From: Cyclobacterium salsum
GTDB taxonomy: Bacteria; Bacteroidota; Bacteroidia; Cytophagales; Cyclobacteriaceae
Length of the DNA: 64,000 nt
Assembly: GCF_010119245.1 (NCBI RefSeq)
Contig: NZ_WNKG01000007.1
Span: 186,001-250,000 of the forward strand
Direction: 5' to 3'
Part shown: in pieces, positions 8,407-17,784 of the stretch
Position numbering within the stretch: the stretch's first letter is position 1
Layout of the letters: every line of letters starts with the position of its first letter
Position numbers and translations under genes: made by a program
Notes under the pieces: generated by a model
What the model was told of the DNA's origin: nothing
The model's database searches: none
Seen by the model: only the letters and a program-made list of their open reading frames with translations

Positions 8407-9072
8407 ATGAAAAATTTACACCGCTATATTGAACACAGTGCCTTGCATCCTGCAGTAGATGAACAATCGATTCGGCTGTTGATCAACCAGGCTTTCAAAT
8501 ACCATTTTCGTGCCGTCTGCGTTCCCCCGTTCTGGGTGAAGAAAGTCAAAAGAGAGTTGGCTGAAGAAGACATACAGGTAGTTACCGTAGTTGGTTTTCC
8601 CTTCGGCTACAATATGAGCCAGACCAAGCTTGCCGAATGCAATCAAGCACTGGATGACGGAGCAGATGAACTGGATGTGGTCTGGTCATTATCCGCCTTC
8701 AAATCGAAAATGAATTGGCCCAAAATAGAATTGGCTCAGCTAGCCAATCGGATCCATGATAGGGAAAAATTGATGAAAGTGATCGTCGAAACGGCCTATC
8801 TTAACAAGGAAGAATTAGAACAAGCCTGTAGTATTTGCAGGGATGCCGGTGCTGATTTTGTTAAAACGTCCACCGGATATGCGCCAGTGGGAGCAGAGGC
8901 CGGTAAGATTCGGGAAATGCGCCAGCTCCTTCCAAGTCAAATCGGTATCAAGGCCAGTGGAGGCATAAAAACGATGGACCAAGCCCTAGAAATGATCCAT
9001 GCCGGCGCTGACCGGATCGGGACCAGTGGCGGCCCCCAAATCATGGAAGCTTTTCTCCGGACCCAATCCTGA
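8407..9072 (+). CDS. deoC: Deoxyribose-phosphate aldolase
   Basis: 221 residues; class I aldolase converting 2-deoxyribose 5-phosphate to acetaldehyde and glyceraldehyde 3-phosphate. The ATG at 8407 gives the conserved start NLHRYIEHSAL. Schiff-base lysine lies in DFVKTSTGY, preceded by ELDVVW (catalytic Asp) and followed by GIKASGGIKT, which binds the phosphate. Cytoplasmic; nucleoside catabolism. Its 3' end overlaps the end of the convergent Na/Pi cotransporter gene by 32 bases. Confidence 0.93.
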   Translation: MKNLHRYIEHSALHPAVDEQSIRLLINQAFKYHFRAVCVPPFWVKKVKRELAEEDIQVVTVVGFPFGYNMSQTKLAECNQALDDGADELDVVWSLSAFKSKMNWPKIELAQLANRIHDREKLMKVIVETAYLNKEELEQACSICRDAGADFVKTSTGYAPVGAEAGKIREMRQLLPSQIGIKASGGIKTMDQALEMIHAGADRIGTSGGPQIMEAFLRTQS

Positions 9073-10243
9073 TATTACTGACTTCCTCCGTCTTGGGAAG
9101 AGTAGGTGTAGTGTCTGTGCCGGACTCTCCATCGGACTGATTGAAATAAATCAGAAAAAAGGGGATGATAAAAAAGGTTAGGAGAATATAGGCGAATCCA
9201 ACGAAACGGGTATTGGCCGTTTTTTTCCCAAAATTCCGCGCAAACCTTACGGGAATCTCACGTAATGCAGGAAAGGGAAGGAAAAGCAACGCTCCGATAA
9301 GGTTAAACAGAACATGAACTATCGCCACGCTAATGGCCGCTTCGGTTTTATAAAGGGCAGCAATCACTGCAGTAATGGTGGTTCCCAGATTAGCTCCCAT
9401 AATAAAAGGGAACACTTTTCTCAAGGCAACCTTGCCGGTGGCGACTGCGGTCACCATCAGAGAGGTAGTGACGGTGCTGGACTGAACGGCCGCTGTAAAA
9501 AACATCCCATAGGCAAAAGAGCGATAGGGAAAATTAAAAATATGTTTCCGGATTTTTTTAAAGTTTGGGGTAATCAAGGAGCGGTAGGCCAGGGCAGAGA
9601 GAATTTTGATGGAACCCACCAGAAGCAAAACTCCCACAAGCAGACCAAAAAGCGGCCAATGGAGCCATTCTGCCAGGTAATAACTCAGCGGTCGGAGAAA
9701 AAACCCCTGATAGCTTAAATCCCCTTCGAAGATAGTGCTTCCGGCTCCAAGGCCACGGGTAATCCAGGCGGCCATTTTACTCAGGAGACCAAAATACACC
9801 TCCAGGGGAAGCAAGAGAATGACCGAAATGATATTGAAAAGATCGTGTAAGACACCGGCTGAGAGGGCCTTGCGGAAGGATTTTTTTTTCATAATGTAGC
9901 CAAAAGCTACCAGTGTACTCGTAAGGGTCGTTCCAATATTTGCCCCCATAATCAGGGGAACAGCCTGTGTCAGGCTCAGGTTACCGGAGGCAACCAAGAC
10001 CACGACCATGGCCGATACCGTAGAGCTGGATTGGATAAGGGCAGTAGTCAGCAAGCCTATGAACAGTCCTACAAATGGGTTGCTGGTGGCCATAAACAGC
10101 GTATTGGCTACTTCATTGTTTAATTTAGCCAAAGAATAAGTCAAAAAATCAATTGAAAACATGAACAGCAGTAAACCAAAAATTACGGTAACTGCCAAAA
10201 TCAGATTCTTTTTATAGGTTTTACCCGCAGAAGTAATGGTCAT
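9041..10243 (-). CDS. Na/Pi cotransporter family protein
   Basis: 400 residues, about nine hydrophobic segments. It contains the duplicated NptA/SLC34 signature: QSSSTVSAM followed by GANIGTTLTS in the first half, and QSSTVTTSLM followed by GANLGTTITA in the second. The QSS repeats form the phosphate and sodium sites in this family. The protein is at the short end because it lacks the C-terminal PhoU-like domain found in many bacterial homologues. Divergent from the PiT-like gene, which points to phosphate handling at this locus. Confidence 0.88.
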   Translation of the reverse strand: MTITSAGKTYKKNLILAVTVIFGLLLFMFSIDFLTYSLAKLNNEVANTLFMATSNPFVGLFIGLLTTALIQSSSTVSAMVVVLVASGNLSLTQAVPLIMGANIGTTLTSTLVAFGYIMKKKSFRKALSAGVLHDLFNIISVILLLPLEVYFGLLSKMAAWITRGLGAGSTIFEGDLSYQGFFLRPLSYYLAEWLHWPLFGLLVGVLLLVGSIKILSALAYRSLITPNFKKIRKHIFNFPYRSFAYGMFFTAAVQSSTVTTSLMVTAVATGKVALRKVFPFIMGANLGTTITAVIAALYKTEAAISVAIVHVLFNLIGALLFLPFPALREIPVRFARNFGKKTANTRFVGFAYILLTFFIIPFFLIYFNQSDGESGTDTTPTLPKTEEVSNIRIGSGEKLP

Positions 10244-10555
10244 TCAAAAATCAAATTAGAAATAGCTTCTTTCAATTTGCAAAATACGTATACACCCTAT
10301 AGAAATACACACTTTTCGCATAAAACTTATGTTAAAATTAGTAGTGCCCCATTTGTTCGGGAAGAAACGATTTATATCTCAAAAGGGGCTGGGAAGAAAT
10401 AAAATCTTTCTATTTTTGAACAAAAGAGGTTCGCCCGGTCATTCATCCATAATTCCCGGTTTTTACCCTTTTGACAGGGACTTAACAATTTGGTAACATT
10501 ATCCTTAATAATTCTTGTTTAATTTGCGTCCGTATTTCCAAGCCGAAACCAGCTT
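10244..10555. other. Divergent intergenic region between two phosphate-type transporters
   Basis: 312 bases without a coding frame. Must contain the promoters of both the Na/Pi cotransporter and the PiT-like gene. AT-rich TATTTTG and TAATTTG stretches resemble degenerate -7 boxes, but none is a perfect TAnnTTTG with a well-placed -33 box. I saw no PHO-box-like direct repeat. Confidence 0.4.
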
Positions 10556-11686
10556 ATGGCCAAACTGAAAGATCAAAACATTAACCAGGATGCGCTATCC
10601 AAGGCCGCCTATTCACTTTTTGATTTTACAAAAAAGGAAAAGTCCTTTCTTTTAATCATTTGCATCTTGATTTCCATAGCGGGGATCATTACCCCGTATA
10701 CCTATGCTGCTATGTGGTTTGGGTTTGCACTAGCTGCCTATTCCGCTATAGCCAACGATAGCATACAGACGATTGGAACCTTTATCGCCTCAAACCAAAA
10801 CAGAAAATGGTATTATTTGTGGCTTTTTATGGGGCTGATCTTTGTCGGTACCGTTACTTATAGCTGGTTTACATTTAACGGGGATGTCAGCTACGAGCGA
10901 TTGCAGGTCGATGGCCTGGATGAAGCCCCTCAGAGTTTTGTCTTTTTGCAAATTGCGGCTCCAATCGTTTTGCTGGTAATGACCCGTCTTCGGATGCCAG
11001 TTTCGACTACCTTTCTGTTACTAAATGTTTTTACCTACAAAGCCGGGACCATTTTAGGAGTCATGCAAAAAAGTTTTGTCGGATACTTTTTGGCTTTTTT
11101 TGCTGCCATCGTGGTATGGTACATATTGGAAAAGTTTGTCACCAACTACCTCAAGGGAAAACCGGGAAACTACTGGTACGTCCTTCAATGGATTACTTCG
11201 GGTAGCTTATGGGCGGTATGGATCATGCAAGATGCAGCCAATATCGCCGTTTTCCTTCCGCGCCAATTAAATGTCTGGGAATTTTCGGCTTATGCGGGCT
11301 TTGTGTTTTTTGGTTTAGGAGTACTTTTTTATATGAAAGGAGACAAGATCCAGGGAATAGTCAATGAGAAGACAAGTGTCACCGATGTTCGGGCAGCTAC
11401 CATTGTCGACCTGGTGTATGCCATTATTCTGTTTTATTTTAAGGCCTACAGCAACATGCCCATGAGTACCACCTGGGTTTTTATCGGACTATTGGGGGGC
11501 AGGGAATTGTCCATCGCTTTGGCGAAATCAAAAAAACTAAAAAAACGCAAAGCGCGTTTGGTGAGGGCTTACCGCCTGGCCAAAAATGACTTGGTCAAAG
11601 CGGGTATCGGGTTGATCGTGTCGCTGATTCTCGCGCTGATCATCAATGAAGGGGTAAGGAAAGAAATTTTTGACTTGATTTTCTAA
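10556..11686 (+). CDS. PiT-like inorganic phosphate permease, divergent
   Basis: 376 residues with about 10 transmembrane segments. Two weakly repeated signatures recall the PiT family: ANDSIQTIGT in the first half (PiT has GANDVANA) with MPVSTTFLLL, and NMPMSTTWVFIGLLGG in the second half. The inverted duplication typical of PiT is therefore present but altered. Probably a Na+ or H+-coupled anion permease, perhaps for phosphate; assignment rests on motif resemblance and on the divergent phosphate transporter neighbour. Ten bases separate its stop from tadA. Confidence 0.6.
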   Translation: MAKLKDQNINQDALSKAAYSLFDFTKKEKSFLLIICILISIAGIITPYTYAAMWFGFALAAYSAIANDSIQTIGTFIASNQNRKWYYLWLFMGLIFVGTVTYSWFTFNGDVSYERLQVDGLDEAPQSFVFLQIAAPIVLLVMTRLRMPVSTTFLLLNVFTYKAGTILGVMQKSFVGYFLAFFAAIVVWYILEKFVTNYLKGKPGNYWYVLQWITSGSLWAVWIMQDAANIAVFLPRQLNVWEFSAYAGFVFFGLGVLFYMKGDKIQGIVNEKTSVTDVRAATIVDLVYAIILFYFKAYSNMPMSTTWVFIGLLGGRELSIALAKSKKLKKRKARLVRAYRLAKNDLVKAGIGLIVSLILALIINEGVRKEIFDLIF

Positions 11687-11696
11687 AGCAGTATTC

Positions 11697-12140
11697 TTGG
11701 AAATTTACTCGGATGAATATTGGATGAATGAAGCCCTGAAGCAGGCAGAAATCGCTTACGAAGAAGGGGAAATTCCGGTGGGAGCAGTGATTGTAGTTAG
11801 GAACAGGGTCATCGCCCGGGCCTATAATCAAACAGAAAAGCTTACCGATGTGACCGCTCATGCCGAAATCCTGGCCATAACAGCGGCTTCCCATGCCCTG
11901 GGTGCCAAGTACCTCCCCGAGTGCAAATTATACGTGACGTTAGAGCCCTGTATCATGTGTGCCGGGGCTAGCTTTTGGGCACAACTGGGAGAAATGCACT
12001 TTGCCAGCAGTGACCCACAAAGAGGGTATTCCCGCATACCTCAACCCCTTCTCCATCCAAAAACCAAGGTCTCCAGCGGCCTGTTGGAGGATAAATCAAA
12101 GAATTTGTTGCAGGCATTTTTTAAAAATCTCAGAAATTAG
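11697..12140 (+). CDS. tadA: tRNA adenosine(34) deaminase
   Basis: 147 residues. The zinc deaminase motifs are HAEI (catalytic Glu) and PCIMCAG. With the TTG start the protein begins EIYSDEYWMNEALKQA, the conserved N-terminus of Bacteroidota TadA; the first internal ATG would remove part of this helix, so TTG is preferred. It converts A34 to inosine in tRNA-Arg(ACG). It could also be a general nucleoside deaminase, but the length and N-terminus favour TadA. Confidence 0.85.
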   Translation: MEIYSDEYWMNEALKQAEIAYEEGEIPVGAVIVVRNRVIARAYNQTEKLTDVTAHAEILAITAASHALGAKYLPECKLYVTLEPCIMCAGASFWAQLGEMHFASSDPQRGYSRIPQPLLHPKTKVSSGLLEDKSKNLLQAFFKNLRN

Positions 12141-12256
12141 AGATTCGACGGAATAAAAGAACCATTTTTTAAGTTCCTTGGTTTGTACTAGTAGGTTTTT
12201 TAATACAAACCTGCACCATCAACTCAATTTTATGTTTCACTAAAAATAAAGAACGA

Positions 12257-12862
12257 ATGGCTTTTGAACTTCCTAGTTTACCTTACGAAAAGAATGCATT
12301 GGAGCCTCATATTGATGCGAAAACCATGGAAATCCACCATGGTAAACACCACAATGCTTATGTGACCAAGTTAAACGGTGCCGTCGAAGGTACCGACCTG
12401 GCTTCGAAGAGCATTGAAGAAATAATGAAGGGGATTTCCTCCGCACCGACTGCGGTTAGAAATAACGGCGGTGGTCATTACAACCATTCCCTTTTCTGGA
12501 CAATCTTATCACCAAAAGGTGGTGGAGCTCCGAGCGGGGAACTGGCAGCAGCCATCGATAAAAAATTTGGTTCTTTCGATAAATTCAAGGAAGAATTTGC
12601 AAACGCCGCCGCTACCCGATTCGGTTCCGGATGGGCTTGGCTAAGTGTTCATAACGGCGAACTACAGGTAAGTTCCACCCCAAATCAGGATAATCCATTG
12701 ATGGATATAGCCGAAACAAAAGGAACACCCATCTTAGGATTGGACGTTTGGGAGCATGCCTATTACCTCAATTACCAAAACAGGAGACCCGACTACATAG
12801 CCGCTTTCTGGAATGTGGTTAATTGGGACGAGGTGGCTAAAAAATATGCTGCTGCCAAATAA
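12257..12862 (+). CDS. sodA: Superoxide dismutase, Mn-type of the Fe/Mn family
   Basis: 201 residues, normal length. Metal ligands are in HHGKHH (first His), [11 protein letters not shown] (second His) and DVWEHAYY (Asp and His). The Gln of NQDNPL, and Gly-Gly-Gly before HYNH, follow the manganese rather than the iron pattern. No signal peptide, so cytoplasmic. Single gene followed by a good terminator. Confidence 0.95.
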   Translation: MAFELPSLPYEKNALEPHIDAKTMEIHHGKHHNAYVTKLNGAVEGTDLASKSIEEIMKGISSAPTAVRNNGGGHYNHSLFWTILSPKGGGAPSGELAAAIDKKFGSFDKFKEEFANAAATRFGSGWAWLSVHNGELQVSSTPNQDNPLMDIAETKGTPILGLDVWEHAYYLNYQNRRPDYIAAFWNVVNWDEVAKKYAAAK

Positions 12863-12887
12863 TTCCAGCTAGATCATTGTATTGACG

Positions 12888-12919
12888 AATCCCTCCGGAA
12901 ATTCCGGGGGGATTTTTTT
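12888..12919 (+). terminator. Rho-independent terminator of sodA
   Basis: An 11-bp stem (AATCCCTCCGG / CCGGGGGGATT, one G-T pair) with a 5-base loop is followed by a run of T, 25 bases after the sodA stop. Confidence 0.8.
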
Positions 12920-13073
12920 GTCCGGTTACCGTACAACAAATGTGTACGATATTGAAACAACCAATTTATCAATAAGTAATTTAAAAATTTGATAATCAGC
13001 AGTTTAATAATTTTATGTTGGTTTGGCACCTTTTTCCCTTGGCTATGTATGAAACCATTAATTGTGTATAGCC

Positions 13074-15509
13074 ATGAATGTTACCAGGTATATTTTTGCC
13101 ACCGTATTTTTTTATTTATTGGGTTTGAGCCATCTGGCCGCGCAGGACCAACCGGCTCAGGTAGCGGGTACCGTTTTCGATGAAAACGAAGCCCCTATGC
13201 CCTTCGCCAACGTGTTTTTACTTGACGCAACCGATGGGGAGTTGGTAACGGGAGCCATTACCGATGAGGCAGGGAGTTTTTACCTTCCTGCTACCACTAA
13301 GCTACCCTTGACCCTGGGCGTTTCCACCATTGGATACGATACCTACACAAGCGAACCATTTCAGTTGAAACCTGGGGAGCAAAAGAATGTTGGAACCATT
13401 CGGTTAAGCGTGCAGGTATCCGCCCTGGATGAAGTAACGGTCAAAGCGGCACGTCCGGATGTGCTGATTCAGGCTGATAAAACGGTGGTAAACGTGGAGG
13501 GTACTGTAATGGCAGAAGGAAATAGCGCACTGGATGTCATTGGCCGTTCCCCGGGAGTATTTGTAGATGCGGATGGAAATATTAATTTAAATGGTCGCAC
13601 AGGCGTAATAGTGCTGGTCGATGACCGACAGACGTACATGAGTGCCGACGACCTGGCCAATTTTCTTCGGGCCATGCCGGCAGACAACATCCGAAGTATT
13701 GAAGTGATTCAGAACCCTCCTGCCAAATACGATGCCGAAGGTGCTGCAGGTGTAATCAACCTGGTTTTGAAGAAAAACAACCTGAACGGTACCAATGGAA
13801 ATATACATGCGGGCAGTCAGTATAACGGGATACACACGCCATCGGCTGGCGCCACTCTGAATGTTAAAAAAAATAAATGGACTTCCAATATCAGCCTGAA
13901 TTACAACCAATTTGGGCGCTTCCTTGACCTGGATATCTTTCGCAGGTTTCAACTGGATAACGGCCTTTCCGAGTTTGATCAGGAGGCACGCTTGAAATTG
14001 CTGAGTAAGAATTTGTTTTTCTCAGGGGGAACCGACTATCAGATTAATGACCGTCATTCACTGGGAATCAACCTACAGGCTTCTACCCGAAAAGGGACAG
14101 AGGATGGCAACTCCCTTACAGCCATTTCTAATCCGGAAAATACCGATCGGAATTACCTGAATGCCTTGAATGATGGCGAATCGGATAATCTCCGGATGTT
14201 TGGCAACTTTCACTATATCGGTAAACTAGATACCTTGGGGACAAAGCTGTCGGCAGACATCGATTATACCCACATGGATGCCGGAAGCTTGAGTTTGTTG
14301 GATAACCAATATTGGTTTAATGAAAACCTGACGGACGGGACTTCAGACAAGATTCGGACAGGAAACGAGATGGCCTATTCTATTTTTACAGCAAAAGCAG
14401 ATTTCACCAAGCCTCTCGGCAATGAAAAGGTCCTGGAAACCGGTATCAAAGGGAGTTGGGTGACTTCTGACAACCTGTTGGAAATAGCAAAAAGGGTGGA
14501 AGAGGGGCCCTTTACTCCCGACCCCAATAGCAACCACTTCATTTATAAGGAAAATGTGTTGGCAGCTTATGCTTCCTACAAGGTACCACTAAGCGAAAAG
14601 CTGAGTTTTCAGGCCGGATTGCGAACAGAGTACGCCGCTATAGAGGGGAATTCGCTTACCCGTTCGGAAATCAATTCCCAGGAGTACCTGAACCTTTTTC
14701 CGAGTGCCTACCTACAGCATCAGGTGACGGAAAACTATCAAATCGTCTACAACCTTAATCGCCGCATCACCCGACCGTATTACCGGCAATTAAACCCTTA
14801 CGTTTTCTACATCGATCCCCTTACCACCGAAGAGGGCAATCCCAACCTCAGGCCTCAGTATGCCAACAATCTGGAGATGAATCATATTATCAAAAATGCC
14901 TATCAGTTTTCGCTGTCTTTTTCCCAGACCGAAAATGCCTTCGGACAAATAATGGTTCAGGATGATGAAACGAGAAAGACCCGCATTCAGATGCAAAACC
15001 TCGATCGCACTCAAAACTTAAGTCTGAGGGCAGTGGTACCGGTAGAATTTGCCAGTTGGTATAGCACCAGCAACATGCTTCAGTTCAATGGAAATACCTT
15101 TCAGTCTCAGCTGGGAGAGGAGTTATTGGATGAAAGGCAGTTTTCCTTTATGGCCCGAACGCAGCATAACATCATCCTACCGAAGGGATTCAAACTGGAA
15201 TTGGTGGGCATCTATCGAAGTCCCTTCCGGGACGGTCAATTGGTGATAAACGCCATGGGCTGGATGGATGCGGGGATCACCAAAACCTTCAAAGATGACA
15301 AATTAAGCCTTACCGTAAACGGATCGGATATTTTTCGAAGCATGAAATTCAAAGGCAACATAGATTTCAACCGTATTAATACCGACGTGCAGCAGTATAA
15401 CAGCGTACAAAGTGTGCGATTTACCTTGCGTTGGAAATTTGCTCAGGGAGAACAGTTCAATGTAAACCAACGGAGCGGAAGTACCGAAGAAAGAAATAGA
15501 TTGGAATAA
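13074..15509 (+). CDS. TonB-dependent outer membrane receptor (OMP_b-brl_3 type)
   Basis: 811 residues from the ATG at 13074, giving a signal peptide that ends near LAAQDQP. Order of domains: carboxypeptidase-regulatory-like beta-sandwich (about 28-105, with GTVFDENEAPMPFANV), a plug (about 115-225, with VLVDDRQTYMSADDLANFL and NPPAKYDAEGAAGVINLVLK) and a C-terminal outer-membrane beta-barrel of about 550 residues. There is no neighbouring SusD, so this is a stand-alone receptor of the family annotated as outer membrane beta-barrel protein; substrate unknown. Confidence 0.88.
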   Translation: MNVTRYIFATVFFYLLGLSHLAAQDQPAQVAGTVFDENEAPMPFANVFLLDATDGELVTGAITDEAGSFYLPATTKLPLTLGVSTIGYDTYTSEPFQLKPGEQKNVGTIRLSVQVSALDEVTVKAARPDVLIQADKTVVNVEGTVMAEGNSALDVIGRSPGVFVDADGNINLNGRTGVIVLVDDRQTYMSADDLANFLRAMPADNIRSIEVIQNPPAKYDAEGAAGVINLVLKKNNLNGTNGNIHAGSQYNGIHTPSAGATLNVKKNKWTSNISLNYNQFGRFLDLDIFRRFQLDNGLSEFDQEARLKLLSKNLFFSGGTDYQINDRHSLGINLQASTRKGTEDGNSLTAISNPENTDRNYLNALNDGESDNLRMFGNFHYIGKLDTLGTKLSADIDYTHMDAGSLSLLDNQYWFNENLTDGTSDKIRTGNEMAYSIFTAKADFTKPLGNEKVLETGIKGSWVTSDNLLEIAKRVEEGPFTPDPNSNHFIYKENVLAAYASYKVPLSEKLSFQAGLRTEYAAIEGNSLTRSEINSQEYLNLFPSAYLQHQVTENYQIVYNLNRRITRPYYRQLNPYVFYIDPLTTEEGNPNLRPQYANNLEMNHIIKNAYQFSLSFSQTENAFGQIMVQDDETRKTRIQMQNLDRTQNLSLRAVVPVEFASWYSTSNMLQFNGNTFQSQLGEELLDERQFSFMARTQHNIILPKGFKLELVGIYRSPFRDGQLVINAMGWMDAGITKTFKDDKLSLTVNGSDIFRSMKFKGNIDFNRINTDVQQYNSVQSVRFTLRWKFAQGEQFNVNQRSGSTEERNRLE

Positions 15510-15536
15510 GTTTAGATTAGGTTTTTTAACAATGCT

Positions 15537-15566
15537 AAAAACAGCGTCCGGTGGATGCTGTTTTTG
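15537..15566 (+). terminator. Rho-independent terminator of the TonB-dependent receptor gene
   Basis: AAACAGCGTCC pairs with GGATGCTGTTT (one G-T pair) around a 3-base loop and runs into a T tract, 28 bases after the stop. Confidence 0.75.
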
Positions 15567-15602
15567 TTTTTTTCCTCAGGAAAACAAACGAAGAGGAGGG
15601 TG

Positions 15603-16067
15603 TTATTTAAAATGGTAGAGAAAAATCAGGTGGGCAGATAGGGCAGGTTTTCGTTCTCCCTTGATTTCAAGTTTCACCTTCATTTCCGTTTTGATGGTAC
15701 CCCGAAGATCGCTGATGTTCGCCAGGGTAGCAGCCATCCTGATTTCGTCGTTCACTTTTACCGGATTGGCAAAACGGAGATTTTCGATCCCATAATTAAC
15801 CATCATTTTGAGGTTGTTTACCTGCACGATCTGATTCCAGAGATAGGGAACCAGGGAGAGGGTCAGGTAACCGTGGGCAATGGTACCACCAAAGGCTCCT
15901 TCAGCTTCGGCTTTTTCCGGATCGGTATGGATCCACTGATGATCCAAAGTGGCATCCGCAAATAAATTGATCTGTTGCTGGCTTACCTGGTGATAATCCG
16001 ATACCCCCAGTTCTTTTCCAATATATTGCTGGAAATCTTCAAAGCTATTTATAATCAGTTTGCTCAT
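15603..16067 (-). CDS. MaoC-like enoyl-CoA hydratase
   Basis: 154 residues with a single hot-dog domain. The hydratase signature is visible: FADATLDHQWIHTDPEKA with the catalytic Asp/His pair, then GTIAHGYLTLSL. Catalyses hydration of 2-enoyl-CoA to (R)-3-hydroxyacyl-CoA; the physiological pathway (beta-oxidation side reactions or polyester precursor supply) cannot be told from context. Cytoplasmic. Confidence 0.88.
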   Translation of the reverse strand: MSKLIINSFEDFQQYIGKELGVSDYHQVSQQQINLFADATLDHQWIHTDPEKAEAEGAFGGTIAHGYLTLSLVPYLWNQIVQVNNLKMMVNYGIENLRFANPVKVNDEIRMAATLANISDLRGTIKTEMKVKLEIKGERKPALSAHLIFLYHFK

Positions 16068-16171
16068 GATTGGGTTGGTTTTTATAAAAAAATAAAAGTA
16101 TCAAAACCCCCTTGATTTAAAAACAATTTTCTAATTAAAAGCCTTCCAGCCGACCTTTTGATTGGATATCC

Positions 16172-16648
16172 TTACCCTTTTTTCCGAAAATACAACCAGC
16201 CAAGTGTCAGACTGCTGAGAAAAAACACCAATGTTGTCCATTCATAGGTCCTTTTCTTTTCTTTTTCCTGTAGAATGTCCTTATCCTTCTCCAACAAGGC
16301 CCGCTTCAATTTTACGATATCTGCTTCCGCTTTCTGCGCGATGTATTTATAATCTTCTTTCTCATAGCTGATTTCAGTGGTCTGTATATCCTTAAGCATT
16401 TCCAACTCCTGCATGATCTGATTGTCTTTTTGAATGATCCGACCCATCCATTCGTTGGTTGCTTCCATGTCCTTTTTGGTACGGTTTCCAAAGAGGCCGG
16501 ACTTTTTGCTTTCGGATACCTGCCACTCCTGATGGAGGGTTTCCCTTTCCTGAAGCAAGCGATTTAATTTTTCCTGAGCTACCGCCAGAAAAGGCAAGGT
16601 CATCAGCCATACCACAAGTCCTAAAAAATATACGGTTCTATTATTCAT
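16172..16648 (-). CDS. Membrane-anchored coiled-coil protein
   Basis: 158 residues from the ATG that begins a signal-like segment (MNNRTVYFLGLVVWL ... LAVAQEKL). The middle (about 25-130) is a charged heptad-rich helix, predicting a coiled coil, and the C-terminus holds one transmembrane helix ending FRKKG. The topology is a periplasmic coiled coil tethered by the C-terminus. No family recognised. Lies between maoC-like and xerD on the same strand. Confidence 0.7.
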   Translation of the reverse strand: MNNRTVYFLGLVVWLMTLPFLAVAQEKLNRLLQERETLHQEWQVSESKKSGLFGNRTKKDMEATNEWMGRIIQKDNQIMQELEMLKDIQTTEISYEKEDYKYIAQKAEADIVKLKRALLEKDKDILQEKEKKRTYEWTTLVFFLSSLTLGWLYFRKKG

Positions 16649-16749
16649 ACTGCGTTCCTTTCTTAGCCTATCTTTTCCATTGAATCTAGCCCCGTTCAAA
16701 AAACATGCCTAAATCCAGCCGTCTGTTGATTTCCCAGCTTATGGAAAAG

Positions 16750-17655
16750 TTAGTCTTTGTTTCCCGGCAAAAATTCATTGAGTACCTGCCGTAGGTAGTC
16801 CCGATCCAGATGGGTATAGATTTCGGTAGTGGTGATACTTTCGTGTCCCAGCATCTCCTGAACCGCCCGCAAGTCTGCACCTCCCTCTACCAGATGAGTG
16901 GCAAAGCTGTGCCTGAAGGTATGGGGGCTGACTTTTTTGGCAATGCCAGCACTTGCTGCCATTTTTTTGATCATGAGAAAAACCATGACCCGGGAAAGTT
17001 TTTTTCCCCGGTTATTTAGAAAAAGGTACTCCTCGTGACCCTTGGCTATCGGACCATGTGTCCGGACCTCTTTCAGATAGATGCGCAAATATTTGGCTGC
17101 TGATTTTCCGACTGGCACCAGGCGCTCTTTGTTTCCTTTTCCCAACACACGCAAAAATCCGATATCCTCAAAATAATGTCCTTTTTTCAGTTGGATCAAT
17201 TCCGAGACCCGAAGCCCGCTGCCGTAGAGCATTTCCAACATGGCCCGGTTTCGGTGTCCGCCCGGCTGCCCCAGGGGCACGGCTTCCAGTATGCGCTCTA
17301 TTTCCAGATAACTGAGCGTATCGGGCAAGGTACGGGTTAGCTTTGGGGCTTCCAGAAGCAAGGCCGGACTGTCCACAACCTTATCTTCGTATAAGAGGTA
17401 CTTATAAAAGGCTTTGATACCTGATATGATCCGTGCCTGGGAAAATTCGGAAATGTTTTCACTGCCCAGTTTATTGACAAAATGCCTTAAATGGTACAAT
17501 TCAGTCGTTTCAGGACTGCGTTCCGGGAAATTTTCTTCCATAAACACGGCCAGTTTTTGCACATCCTGCCGATAGGCCAGCAAGGAATTTTCGCTCAGGG
17601 AGCGCTCGATTTTCAGGTAATACCCAAAGGCATTGATCTCCTTTTCCCAGCTCAT
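16750..17655 (-). CDS. xerD: Tyrosine recombinase XerD
   Basis: 301 residues, the usual XerD length. N-terminal SAM-like domain (about 1-95, SENSLLAYRQDV) followed by the catalytic domain with Arg in YGSGLRVSELI, Lys in LGKGNKERLVPV, HTFRHSFATHL, GHESITTTEIYTHL with the nucleophilic Tyr. It resolves chromosome dimers at dif with XerC. A Xer-like phage integrase is unlikely because of length, conserved N-terminus and core-gene context (divergent from aroQ). Confidence 0.88.
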   Translation of the reverse strand: MSWEKEINAFGYYLKIERSLSENSLLAYRQDVQKLAVFMEENFPERSPETTELYHLRHFVNKLGSENISEFSQARIISGIKAFYKYLLYEDKVVDSPALLLEAPKLTRTLPDTLSYLEIERILEAVPLGQPGGHRNRAMLEMLYGSGLRVSELIQLKKGHYFEDIGFLRVLGKGNKERLVPVGKSAAKYLRIYLKEVRTHGPIAKGHEEYLFLNNRGKKLSRVMVFLMIKKMAASAGIAKKVSPHTFRHSFATHLVEGGADLRAVQEMLGHESITTTEIYTHLDRDYLRQVLNEFLPGNKD

Positions 17656-17740
17656 CCGGTAAATTTAATAGGTACTGCCGGCATTATCCCGATCAAAACA
17701 AAAACAATGGAATAAATCCCCTAATTAAGGGCCGATTGTT

Positions 17741-17748
17741 TACCTTTG
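17741..17748 (+). promoter_or_regulatory. -7 promoter box of aroQ
   Basis: TACCTTTG is a perfect TAnnTTTG box. The start of transcription would fall about 7 bases downstream, after the TTG codon at 17746; this supports the GTG at 17785 as the aroQ start. No good -33 TTG was found. Confidence 0.4.
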
Positions 17749-17784
17749 TCACTTCCAACCGTACCGTATAAAACGCCAGAAAAC

